Notes under the pieces: generated by a model
What the model saw: only the letters and a program-made list of their open reading frames with translations
The model's database searches: none
Told to the model about the DNA's origin: nothing
In this document: positions 1-7,024 of the stretch, piece after piece
How positions within the stretch are numbered: the first letter of the stretch is position 1
Layout: each line of letters starts with the position of its first letter
Translations under genes and position numbers: made by a program
NCBI GenBank assembly: GCA_902805675.1
Contig: CADCTA010000070.1
Coordinates: 1-32,890, forward strand
Length of the DNA: 32,890 bases
Reading direction: 5' to 3'
Source of the DNA: an uncultured Chthoniobacterales bacterium
GTDB taxonomy: Bacteria; Verrucomicrobiota; Verrucomicrobiia; Chthoniobacterales; UBA10450

Positions 1-196
1 TGCTGCAATTCCCAACTTAAGATGCGCGGTGTCACGGCTGTTTTCCCGAGCGGCTGGAAGGTGAGGGAGCCGCGCGGACGAGCATCTTAGAAGGAACGCA
101 GCAGCCGGAGCACGGAAAAATTCTGGAAAAAGATCGGCAGCCTGTCTGGTCGGTGGCGCGTCGTTCGTTGGACTGGTAGAACCCAACCACCACACC
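1..196. other. Non-coding left edge with an inverted repeat
   Basis: No credible gene is visible here. Open frames on the minus strand run through the opposite strand of the downstream VOC gene and have no family features. An 8-bp inverted repeat (TAAGATGC at 18-25, GCATCTTA at 82-89) encloses GC-rich sequence that could fold further, so this may be a transcribed hairpin or a decayed intergenic repeat. No Shine-Dalgarno-like sequence precedes the gene starting at 197. Confidence 0.4.
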
Positions 197-640
197 ATGT
201 CTCAACCAGCCAACGCTCCACTGATTCAACCGTATCTCTTCTTCAACGGCCGCTGCGAGGAAGCGGTCGAGTTCTACCGCCAAGCTATCGGCGCCGAGGT
301 CTTTATGATGATGCGCTTCGACGAAGCGCCGGACCCGCCGCCGCCAGGGATGGTCCCTCCGGGCTGGGAGAAGAAGGTGATGCACTCCGCGTTGCGAGTC
401 GGCGACGCCATTCTCATGGCGTCGGACGGATGCAGCGATGGTCCGGCGTTCGCCGGGTTCTCCCTCTCACTAACGCTGCCAAACGCCGACGAAGTCGATC
501 GCGCCTTCGCGGCTCTCGGAGAAGGCGGTGAAGTGCAGATGCCGCTCGGCGAAACGTTCTGGTCGCCACGGTTCGGCATGGTGAAAGATCGCTTCGGTGT
601 CGCCTGGATGGTTCAGCTTCCGCACAAGCAATCGAGTTGA
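197..640 (+). CDS. VOC-superfamily protein, PhnB-like (glyoxalase/bleomycin-resistance fold)
   Basis: This 147-residue protein matches the PhnB/'3-demethylubiquinone-9 methyltransferase-like' branch of the VOC superfamily. Seen in sequence: an N-terminal PYLFFNGRCEEAVEFYRQ segment typical of the first beta-alpha-beta unit, an acidic/proline-rich loop near residues 44-60, a central VMHSALRVGDAILMASD strand pair, and a C-terminal WSPRFGMVKDRFGVAWMV segment. Length is normal for a single-chain VOC protein that dimerises. Members of this branch are mostly uncharacterised cytosolic proteins, and a metal site or substrate cannot be assigned from the sequence. The ATG at 197 is chosen because the domain begins about 10 residues later. 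It lies 32 bp upstream of the BNR gene on the same strand and may be co-transcribed with it. Family call is firm; function is unknown. Confidence 0.85.
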   Translation: MSQPANAPLIQPYLFFNGRCEEAVEFYRQAIGAEVFMMMRFDEAPDPPPPGMVPPGWEKKVMHSALRVGDAILMASDGCSDGPAFAGFSLSLTLPNADEVDRAFAALGEGGEVQMPLGETFWSPRFGMVKDRFGVAWMVQLPHKQSS

Positions 641-672
641 TGCCGCGCCACCTCGCGCATTAAAACAGCAGT

Positions 673-1788
673 ATGAGCAGCGTGCGAGTTCTGGTCGGGA
701 CGCGGAAAGGCGCGTTCGTTCTCACGGCGGACGGCAAGCGCGAGAACTGGAAGGTGGATGGCCCGCACTTCGGCGGGTGGGAGATGTATCACCTGAAGGG
801 CTCGCCGGTTGATCCGAACCGCATCTACGCGTCGCAGACGAGCGGGTGGTTTGGGCAACAGGTGCAGCGCTCCGACGACGGCGGCGCAACGTGGCAGCCG
901 GTCGGGAACGAGTTCGTCTATGATGGGACGCCCGGCACGCACCAGTGGTACGATGGCACGCAGCATCCGTGGGAGTTCAAGCGGGTGTGGCACTTCGAGC
1001 CGTCGCTTACCGATCCGGACACCGTTTACGCCGGCGCTGAAGACGCATCGCTTTTCCGCACCACCGATGGCGGGAAATCGTGGCACGAGCTCGCCGGGTT
1101 GCGCAGCACGAAAGGAAACCTCTGGCAGCCCGGCGCCGGCGGGATGTGTCTGCACACAATCGTGCTGGATCCGACGAACCCCGACCGGATGTTCATCGCG
1201 ATCTCGGCCGCGGGAGCATTCCGCACCGACGACGGCGGTAAGACGTGGCAGCCGATTAATCGCGGCCTCAAGTCACCGTATGAATTGCCGGATCCGGACG
1301 CGGAAGTCGGGCACTGCGTGCACCGGCTGGCGATGCATCCTTCACGTCCCGGCGTACTGTTCATGCAGAAGCACTGGGATGTGATGCGCAGCGATGATGC
1401 TGGCGAAATGTGGCACGAGGTGAGCGGTGATCTGCCGAGCGACTTCGGGTTCCCGATCGATGTGCATGCGCACGAGCCGGAGACGATTTACGTCGTACCA
1501 ATCAAGAGCGACTCGGAGCATTATCCGCCCGATGGGAAGCTCCGCGTTTACCGGAGCCGCACCGGTGGCAACGAATGGGAAGGCCTCACGCAAGGACTCC
1601 CGCAGAGCGACTGCTACGTGAACGTGCTGCGTGACGCGATGGCGGTGGACTCGCTGGACGAATGCGGCGTCTACTTCGGCACCACGGGCGGCCAAGTTTA
1701 TGCGTCGGCTGATTCGGGAGATACGTGGAAGCCGATCGTCCGTGATTTGCCGGCGGTGCTCTCGGTGGAAGTACAGACGCTGCGATGA
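673..1788 (+). CDS. BNR/Asp-box beta-propeller protein (sialidase-like repeat protein)
   Basis: This 371-residue protein carries six Asp-box-like motifs of the form S/T-x-D-x-G-x-T-W, starting near residues 67 (SDDGGATW), 130 (TTDGGKSW), 185 (TDDGGKTW), 240 (SDDAGEMW), 295 (degenerate SRTGGNEW) and 345 (SADSGDTW). The regular spacing of 50-63 residues predicts a beta-propeller of six or seven blades. There is no signal peptide (the N-terminus is [17 protein letters not shown]), so it is probably cytoplasmic. Secreted sialidases differ in this respect, and I see no sialidase catalytic arginine triad or FRIP motif, so hydrolase activity should not be assumed. Its stop codon overlaps the start of the MoaD/ThiS-like gene in an ATGA arrangement, implying translational coupling and a shared role. 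Fold call is strong; biochemical role is unknown. Confidence 0.85.
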   Translation: MSSVRVLVGTRKGAFVLTADGKRENWKVDGPHFGGWEMYHLKGSPVDPNRIYASQTSGWFGQQVQRSDDGGATWQPVGNEFVYDGTPGTHQWYDGTQHPWEFKRVWHFEPSLTDPDTVYAGAEDASLFRTTDGGKSWHELAGLRSTKGNLWQPGAGGMCLHTIVLDPTNPDRMFIAISAAGAFRTDDGGKTWQPINRGLKSPYELPDPDAEVGHCVHRLAMHPSRPGVLFMQKHWDVMRSDDAGEMWHEVSGDLPSDFGFPIDVHAHEPETIYVVPIKSDSEHYPPDGKLRVYRSRTGGNEWEGLTQGLPQSDCYVNVLRDAMAVDSLDECGVYFGTTGGQVYASADSGDTWKPIVRDLPAVLSVEVQTLR

Positions 1789-2081
1789 TACGCGTCGTGC
1801 TGCCGCATCATCTCCGCACGCTCGCGCGTGTGGGCGATGAGGTGCAGATCGAGGTGTCGCAGCCAATCACGCTCGGTGCGGTGCTGGATGCGGTTGAGGC
1901 AACGTATCCGGCTCTGCGCGGGACCATCCGCGATCACGGCACGCTCAAGCGTCGCCCGTTCGTCCGCTTCTTCGCATGCGAGCAAGATCTCTCGCATGAA
2001 CCACCCGACGCCCCGCTGCCCGCTGCTGTTGCAGCGGGCGCGGAGCCGTTTTTCGTCGTTGGCGCAATGGCGGGCGGGTAG
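1785..2081 (+). CDS. MoaD/ThiS-family ubiquitin-like sulfur-carrier protein
   Basis: This 98-residue protein looks like a beta-grasp sulfur carrier. It has an N-terminal beta-strand ([14 protein letters not shown]), the [20 protein letters not shown] helix that resembles MoaD, and a C-terminus ending exactly in Gly-Gly (VVGAMAGG). In MoaD and ThiS a terminal diglycine is adenylated by an E1-like enzyme and converted to thiocarboxylate. No MoeB/ThiF-like E1, MoaE or ThiG gene is present nearby, so the partner is unknown. The ATG overlaps the preceding propeller gene by 4 bp (1785-1788). The stop codon lies at the outer edge of a two-hairpin repeat. The family call is fairly secure; whether it serves molybdopterin, thiamine, tRNA thiolation or a propeller-specific purpose cannot be decided. 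Confidence 0.75.
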   Translation: MIRVVLPHHLRTLARVGDEVQIEVSQPITLGAVLDAVEATYPALRGTIRDHGTLKRRPFVRFFACEQDLSHEPPDAPLPAAVAAGAEPFFVVGAMAGG

Positions 2082-2184
2082 GGACGCCGCGCTGCGGCGT
2101 CCGAGGCGCGTGGCAGGACGCGTCAACGTCGCATGTGCGTGACGTAGCGACGCCGCCCGGACATCGCAGCGCGATGTCCCTACC
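2077..2184. repeat. Two-hairpin intergenic repeat, copy A
   Basis: This element of about 108 bp starts GGTAGGGACGCC and ends with CGATGTCCCTACC. It has a left hairpin (GGACGCCGC, loop GCT, GCGGCGTCC), a variable centre, and a right hairpin (GGACATCGC, loop AGC, GCGATGTCC). The outer ends GGTAGGGAC and GTCCCTACC are also complementary. A second copy lies in opposite orientation at 10853-10956. It sits between convergent genes, so it could act as a bidirectional terminator or as a REP/BIME-like mobile repeat. Confidence 0.75.
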
Positions 2185-2187
2185 AGG

Positions 2188-4884
2188 CTACGACGAGCGC
2201 AGAGCGACCATCGGGTCGACCCGCGTCGCCCGCAGCGCCGGGATGTAGCTCGCCAGCAACGCGACGGCGAGCAGCACCACCGAGATCGTCAAAAACGTGA
2301 GCGGATCCGTCGCGCTAACGCCGAAGAGCAGGCTCGCCATGACTCGCGTCAGCACGATCGCTGCGCCGAGCCCGATGACCAATCCAAGGCCGACCAGCTT
2401 CAGCGATTGCAAGACCGTCATCTTCAACACGTCGCTGCGCTGCGCGCCGAGCGCCATGCGGATGCCGATCTCACGCGTTTGCTGCGCGACCGAGTAACTC
2501 ATCACGCCGTAAATGCCAACGGCGGCAAGGACGAGCGCCACGCCGGCAAAGATCGCGAGGAGCAGCATGCTGAACCGCTGGCGCGCGACCGCTCGCGACA
2601 CGACCTGCTCCATCGAGTTCATGTTCGAGACCGGCTGGTCCTTGTCGACCGCCCAGACGGCATTGCGGACGGCGGGCGCGATGCTCATTGGCTCCACTGC
2701 CGTGCGCACGACGAGCGCATTGGGCATGAGGCTCCTCAGCTGCCGATACGAGAAGTACATCTGCATCTTCGGCTCGGCGACGAAGTCGTTCTGCCGCACG
2801 TCTTTCACCACGCCGATCACCGTGCGCCAGGGCGCATCCGACGTCGTCGAGACGTTCTTCAGCCGTTTCCCGATCGGATCAGAGTTCGGCCAGTAGTGAC
2901 GGGCGGTTTTCTCGCTCACCACGACCGCGAGATCCGTGTCGGCGGTGTCCTGTTCCGTGAAATCGCGCCCGCGCACCAGCGGGATTCCCATCGTGCTGAA
3001 GTATCCCGGACCGATCGCCCTGAAGATGACATCCGGCCGCTGATCCGGCGGCGGATCGGGCAGACCTTCGACGCCAATCGGCATCGAGTCGCCATTGTAG
3101 GTGAATGGCAGGTTGCCAGCGATCGCGACCGACTGCACGCCGGGGATCGCCTGGACGTGTCGCACCACTTCATCAAAGAAGGCGACCCGCCGCGGCGTGT
3201 CGGGGTACTTTACCTGGGACAAGTCGATGTTCATCCCGAGGAGGCGATCAACGCGGAAGCCTGGGTCCAAATTACGCAGGTGCATGAAGCTATTGATCAT
3301 TAACCCGGCGCCGATCAGCAGGATGAAAGAGATCGCCACTTCTGCGACGACGAGGCCGCTGCGGAGGCGCTTGCCGCGCGAGCCAGCACCGGAATCGCGG
3401 CCGCCTTCCTTGAGCGTGTCGTTCAGATTGAAGTGCGATGCCTGACTGGCGGGAGCGAGGCCGAAGATGACACCAGTCACCAGCGCGACGAGCAGCGTGA
3501 AGAGCAGAACCTTGGCGTCGATGTTGATCGCGGTTGCCTGCGCCAGGTCCGGCGGGATGAAGCCCGTCAGCACACGCAGCCCTGCCCAGGCAAAGCCCAA
3601 TCCGACCACCGCGCCGGCGAGGGACAGCATCACGCTTTCGACGAGAAGTTGTTTCGTCAGGCGAGCGCGATCCGCCCCGAGCGCGAGTCGCAGCGCGATT
3701 TCTTTCTGACGGACGGCGGCGCGCGCCAGCAGCAGGTTCGCGACGTTGGCGCAGGCAATCAGAAGGACAAAGGCAACCGCGCCGAGCAGAATCAGCAGGG
3801 CCGGCTTCATGTTGCCGACGATCTCTTCGTGCAGCGGGTTCACGCTCGCGCCGATGCGGGTGTTGTACTCGGGATATTGCTGCGCGAGCCGCGCCGCGAT
3901 CGTCTCCATCTCGGCCTTGGCCGCGTTCAAGGTGAGGCCTGGTTTCAGCCGCGCGACGGTTTGCAGGAAGTGATTACCGCGCCCGGCAGCCTCCTGCGGC
4001 GGAAACGCGATCGGCACCCACACTTGATCGTGCCAGTTGCCGAATGCCGGCAGCCGCACGTTCGCCGGCAGCACGCCGACGATCGTGTAGCTTTCGCCAC
4101 TTAGCATGATCGCGCGGCCGATCACCCCGGGATCCGAGCCGAAGCGCCGCCGCCACAGCATCTCGTTCAAGAGCGCGACGCGTGTCCCGGGTTGATCCTC
4201 CTCCTGCACGAAGGTGCGACCGAGCAGCGGCTGCACGCCTAACAAGTCGAACGTGTTGGCCGAGACACGCCGGCCATCGAGGCGCTCCGGCTCGCCCATG
4301 CCGCTGAGATTGAAGCTGCGCGTCGCCATCGCGGACATGCCGCTGAAGACGGTGTTTTGCTCGCGCCAATCGAGGAAGTTTGCGGGCGAAGGAGTGTTTT
4401 TCGGGAACCCGAGGTGAGCGGCGCTCTCCCAAACGACCACGAGCTGATCGGGATTCTTGAACGGCAAGGGCCGCAAGAGGATCGCGTTGACGACGCTGAA
4501 GATGGCGCTGTTTGCACCGATCCCGAGGGCGAGTGCGAGCACCGCGATGATGGTGAACGCGGGGCTCTTCATCAGGATCCGCAGCCCGTAACGGACGTCT
4601 TGTGCCAGGTCGCTAAACATAGTGGTTCTCCGTGGTTCTCCGAGCGGCATCTGGTCGGCCGGCGCGCGCCGCTCGACGCGCGTCAGCTCTGCTATCAAAT
4701 TGCTTTGGTCTAACGAGTGGAGCACCGACTCGCGCGCCTCTTCCTCGGTCGTGGCGCCGCGGAAGGTGTGTTCGTATTGCTCCTCGAGGTGCTGCGAAAG
4801 CTCCTCCACGATCTCGTGCTCGCGGACGGGCGGGAGCCGCATTCCCGCCAGCCGCTGCCGGATCTCCTCGGCGAAATCAGGCAT
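2188..4884 (-). CDS. ADOP-type FtsX/MacB-like ABC transporter permease
   Basis: This is a large permease of about 898 residues, of the type annotated as ADOP (acidobacterial duplicated orphan permease). A short N-terminal soluble segment (MPDFAEEIRQRLAG, with EELSQHLEEQYE) is followed by a first MacB-like periplasmic core domain entered through a transmembrane helix (TIIAVLALALGIGANSAIFS), a first FtsX transmembrane block (LLILLGAVAFVLLIACANVA), a second periplasmic core domain and a second FtsX block ending ASYIPALRATRVDPMVALR. No ATP-binding subunit is adjacent, which is usual for this family. An ATG 51 bp further upstream is in frame, but I prefer the ATG at 4884: the conserved family N-terminus begins there, and it overlaps the PadR stop by 8 bp, fitting translational coupling. 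The substrate is unknown; macrolide or peptide efflux or lipoprotein handling are known roles of related permeases. Confidence 0.9.
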   Translation of the reverse strand: MPDFAEEIRQRLAGMRLPPVREHEIVEELSQHLEEQYEHTFRGATTEEEARESVLHSLDQSNLIAELTRVERRAPADQMPLGEPRRTTMFSDLAQDVRYGLRILMKSPAFTIIAVLALALGIGANSAIFSVVNAILLRPLPFKNPDQLVVVWESAAHLGFPKNTPSPANFLDWREQNTVFSGMSAMATRSFNLSGMGEPERLDGRRVSANTFDLLGVQPLLGRTFVQEEDQPGTRVALLNEMLWRRRFGSDPGVIGRAIMLSGESYTIVGVLPANVRLPAFGNWHDQVWVPIAFPPQEAAGRGNHFLQTVARLKPGLTLNAAKAEMETIAARLAQQYPEYNTRIGASVNPLHEEIVGNMKPALLILLGAVAFVLLIACANVANLLLARAAVRQKEIALRLALGADRARLTKQLLVESVMLSLAGAVVGLGFAWAGLRVLTGFIPPDLAQATAINIDAKVLLFTLLVALVTGVIFGLAPASQASHFNLNDTLKEGGRDSGAGSRGKRLRSGLVVAEVAISFILLIGAGLMINSFMHLRNLDPGFRVDRLLGMNIDLSQVKYPDTPRRVAFFDEVVRHVQAIPGVQSVAIAGNLPFTYNGDSMPIGVEGLPDPPPDQRPDVIFRAIGPGYFSTMGIPLVRGRDFTEQDTADTDLAVVVSEKTARHYWPNSDPIGKRLKNVSTTSDAPWRTVIGVVKDVRQNDFVAEPKMQMYFSYRQLRSLMPNALVVRTAVEPMSIAPAVRNAVWAVDKDQPVSNMNSMEQVVSRAVARQRFSMLLLAIFAGVALVLAAVGIYGVMSYSVAQQTREIGIRMALGAQRSDVLKMTVLQSLKLVGLGLVIGLGAAIVLTRVMASLLFGVSATDPLTFLTISVVLLAVALLASYIPALRATRVDPMVALRSS

Positions 4885-5221
4885 GCTGAATACCGGTGAT
4901 CCGGCTGATGGCCTCGACGAACTCGCGCCAGCCATCGCGTTGCGCCGCCAGCACCTTCGTCCCTGCTGGCGTTAGTTTGTAGAAACGCCGGCGCCGCTGC
5001 CCGGCCTTCTCCACCCAGCGACCACGAATCCAGCCGCGCTTCTCAAGGCGGTAGAGCAGGGGATATAGCGAAGCGACGTTGAACTTCAGGGCACCGTCCG
5101 AACGCAGCTCGATCAGCTGCCCGATTTCATATCCGTGGCGCGGGCGATCCTCGACCAGCGAGAGAATCAATAGTTCGGCACTGCCTTTCTTGAGTTCGCG
5201 ATCGAGGTGGCGTGAAGACAT
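4877..5221 (-). CDS. PadR-family transcriptional repressor
   Basis: This protein of about 114 residues has the PadR winged-helix pattern: LKKGSAELLILSLVEDRPRHGYEIGQLIE, then LKFNVASLYPLLYRLEKRGWIRGRW and RRRRFYKLTPAGTKVLA. PadR-like regulators of this length usually dimerise through the last helix and repress their own operon until a ligand binds. The frame remains open to an upstream codon at 5275, but that would place the -35 element inside the gene, so I take the ATG at 5221 (MSSRHLDRELKKG). The gene overlaps the start of the ADOP permease, and this pairing is widespread in soil bacteria, so the permease is very probably its target. No clear Shine-Dalgarno sequence precedes the ATG; initiation may be leaderless or nearly so. 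Confidence 0.9.
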   Translation of the reverse strand: MSSRHLDRELKKGSAELLILSLVEDRPRHGYEIGQLIELRSDGALKFNVASLYPLLYRLEKRGWIRGRWVEKAGQRRRRFYKLTPAGTKVLAAQRDGWREFVEAISRITGIQHA

Positions 5222-5265
5222 ATGTGCTATAGCCATATATGTTAAAGCAGCACAGGGGGTGTCAA
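5218..5265 (-). promoter_or_regulatory. Promoter and PadR-like operator of the padR-permease operon
   Basis: On the minus strand a perfect TTGACA (5265-5260) lies upstream of an AT-rich stretch (CATATATGG) that could hold the -10 region. Beyond it is an imperfect palindrome at 5220-5238, with ATATG and CATAT arms around GCTATAGC, reaching the padR start codon. PadR-family operators are commonly ATGT/ACAT-type inverted repeats, so autorepression by occluding the -10 region and start is likely. The exact -10 hexamer is not clear. Confidence 0.6.
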
Positions 5266-5378
5266 TCACGAACATGGCTTAGGTGAGATGCCGACCGCGG
5301 ACGTTTGGATTCAAGAATTTCTTCTCAGCGCTGATCTGGCGGCTAACTAGTAGACGTCGCCGGATTAGAGTCTTGTCT

Positions 5379-5475
5379 GTCATTCCGCGCCGAGTGAGGA
5401 ATCCCTTGCTGCCTCTGGGGCCCGGTGTGTTGCGCGCAGCAGAAGTATGCGATGTCCCGACTTGGCTCGACATGA
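5379..5475. repeat. GTCATTCCG-type intergenic repeat, tandem copy 1
   Basis: It begins GTCATTCCG and ends TCGACATGA, with GAGGAATCCC inside. It shares the 20-base core GCGCAGCAGAAGTATGCGAT with the copy starting at 5510. The termini are roughly inverted (GTCAT / ATGA). The surrounding stretch 5266-5715 contains no convincing gene; short frames here are generated by the repeat itself. Confidence 0.7.
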
Positions 5476-5509
5476 AAAGGGTGCGCTCACCGGTAACCGC
5501 TCGTCATCT

Positions 5510-5608
5510 GTCATTCCGACCGCAGTGGAGGAATCGCTTACTGCATCTGAGGCCGAGCGTGTTGTGCGCAGCAGAAGTATGCGATGTCTCGACTCCGCTC
5601 GACATGAC
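5510..5608. repeat. GTCATTCCG-type intergenic repeat, tandem copy 2
   Basis: This is a second copy in the same orientation, about 35 bp after the first, beginning GTCATTCCGACCGCAGTGG and ending CTCGACATGAC. By eye it is roughly 80% identical to copy 1, with the longest identity around GCGCAGCAGAAGTATGCG. Its ends are inverted (GTCAT/ATGAC). It belongs to the same broad family as the elements at 10721, 18149, 20276, 24228 and 25348, but with a distinct centre. Confidence 0.7.
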
Positions 5609-5715
5609 AATGCTGAGCTGGTCATGAGAGACAATGAAGCCGCTCTGGCGAACGCCCAGAGGAGCTGTAGGCAGGTGCGATTCGTTCGCGAGCGTGTCCT
5701 GCGTAAAGTGCACGC

Positions 5716-6288
5716 GTGCCGCTGATCGCTCTCGCACTGGTGTTGCTGATGCCAATCCTGTTCGTCCTCGCGACGCCGCTCATGATTGTGCAGCGGTTCC
5801 GCATGGGCACGGCGCGGCGGCCCGGCCGCGGCTGGGTGGCGACACTGAACCTGGCGGCGGTCATCTTCTCGGTAGGCGTTTTCGTTGTCGCGGCGGCGAT
5901 CACCACCTTCTGGGTGCCACACGCGCTCGGATATTCGCTGATCGGTCTCTTGGTTGGCGGACTGCTCGGAATCGCCGGCCTTGCTTTGACGCGCTGGGAA
6001 CGCACGCCGGGCGCGCTGCACTACACGCCGAATCGCTGGCTGGTGTTGCTCATCACCGTCGCTGTAGCGGCGCGGCTGCTCTACGGGTTCGCGCGCGCAT
6101 GGAACGCGTGGAGCGCAGATGCAGGTGGCCAGTCGTGGATCGCGGCCGCTGGCGTGGCGCAGTCGATGGGCGTGGGAGCTGCGGTGCTTGGGTACTACGC
6201 GATCTATGCGGCCGGGGTGTGGTTCCGAGTCAGGCGGCATCGTCGGCAAGCGAGCGGTTACCGCGGTTGGGCCAAGGTGATTCGATGA
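5716..6288 (+). CDS. Multi-pass membrane protein, possibly DUF1453/CcdC-like
   Basis: This 190-residue protein starts at a GTG codon. Hydrophobic segments lie near residues 2-25 (IALALVLLMPILFVLATPLMI), 42-65 (LNLAAVIFSVGVFVVAAAI), 72-92 (YSLIGLLVGGLLGIAGLAL), 108-128 (WLVLLITVAVAARLLYGFA) and 145-168, predicting four or five membrane spans. The LHYTPNRWLVLLITVAVAARLLYG segment resembles the DUF1453/CcdC-like group, whose role is not well defined; this is a tentative assignment. The arginine-rich tail (RVRRHRRQ) suggests a cytoplasmic C-terminus. The stop overlaps the next gene by 4 bp (ATGA), so the pair is probably an operon. I see no Shine-Dalgarno sequence upstream, and the start is uncertain. 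Confidence 0.65.
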   Translation: MPLIALALVLLMPILFVLATPLMIVQRFRMGTARRPGRGWVATLNLAAVIFSVGVFVVAAAITTFWVPHALGYSLIGLLVGGLLGIAGLALTRWERTPGALHYTPNRWLVLLITVAVAARLLYGFARAWNAWSADAGGQSWIAAAGVAQSMGVGAAVLGYYAIYAAGVWFRVRRHRRQASGYRGWAKVIR

Positions 6289-7007
6289 ACGCTTCCTCGA
6301 CGCGCGACCTCGCCTCGCCACTCGAAGCTAGCGGCGGGACCGAGTTGCCAGACGCATTCTCGATCGAAGACGAGAAGTTCGACCAGATCTACCCACCACT
6401 CGTCCGGACGCTCTCCTCCATCTTCTGGACTCCTGTCGCGGTGGCTGCCGAAGCGGCGCGGCTCCTGGTGACCAGGCCCGGCGCACGCGTCCTCGACGTC
6501 GGCTGCGGAGCAGGCAAGTTCTGCCTCATCGCGGCGACGCTGACCGACGGCCGTTTCACCGGCGTGGAGCAGCGAGCAGAACTTGTGAGCGCTGCTCGAG
6601 ATGCTGCCGCGCAACTCGGCGCGGCGGGCGTCGAATTCCTCCACGCGAACATCATGGATGTGGCCTTCGCTGACTACGACGCGTTCTACATCTTCAATCC
6701 GTTCGAAGAACACCTGCACGGCCACAAGATCGACTCGGCCGTGCCGCTCTCGCCGGAGTTGTTCGAGCGCTACACGAGCTACGTGTCGGGCCAGCTTGGG
6801 CTACAGCCGCTCGGTACGCGCGTGGTCACATACATGGGCTACGCAGACGACATCCCGGCGTGTTACGACTGCGAAGCCACGTTCTTCAACGACGACGTGA
6901 AGCTCTGGATTAAGACCCGCGAGTATGATCCGGCGCTCGAGCGGCTGGGTCTCACGACGCGGCGGAGCTATCGTGGATCGCAAGGCTGGGCACCGCCGCG
7001 GAGGTGA
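6285..7007 (+). CDS. Class I SAM-dependent methyltransferase
   Basis: This 240-residue protein has a classic motif I (VLDVGCGAGKFCLIAA, residues 69-84), an acidic residue at the end of the second strand (FTGVEQRAELV), and a motif IV-like YIFNPFEEH segment (Asn-Pro-Phe, reminiscent of N6-adenine or glutamine/protein methyltransferase motifs). The N-terminal 60 residues (FDQIYPPLVRTLSSIFWTP) probably form helices preceding the Rossmann fold. The ATG at 6285 overlaps the stop of the membrane-protein gene; the reading frame is open further upstream but that region lies inside the previous gene. The substrate is not identifiable. The enzyme ends 17 bp before the converging kmo gene. Confidence 0.8.
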   Translation: MNASSTRDLASPLEASGGTELPDAFSIEDEKFDQIYPPLVRTLSSIFWTPVAVAAEAARLLVTRPGARVLDVGCGAGKFCLIAATLTDGRFTGVEQRAELVSAARDAAAQLGAAGVEFLHANIMDVAFADYDAFYIFNPFEEHLHGHKIDSAVPLSPELFERYTSYVSGQLGLQPLGTRVVTYMGYADDIPACYDCEATFFNDDVKLWIKTREYDPALERLGLTTRRSYRGSQGWAPPRR

Positions 7008-7024
7008 CGGCAGCCGGAACGGGA

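Noticed and set aside
673..1788. True sialidase
   Set aside because: Asp boxes alone mark a propeller. I see no FRIP motif, arginine triad or signal peptide.
2407..4104. Two long plus-strand frames (298 and 223 codons) inside the permease gene
   Set aside because: Antisense of the ADOP permease; His/Arg-rich translations without motifs and no ribosome-binding site.
5283..5627. Short open frames encoding SHTSA-like peptides in the gap before 5716
   Set aside because: They are translations of the GTCATTCC repeats; both tandem copies produce the same motif, so they are not independent genes.
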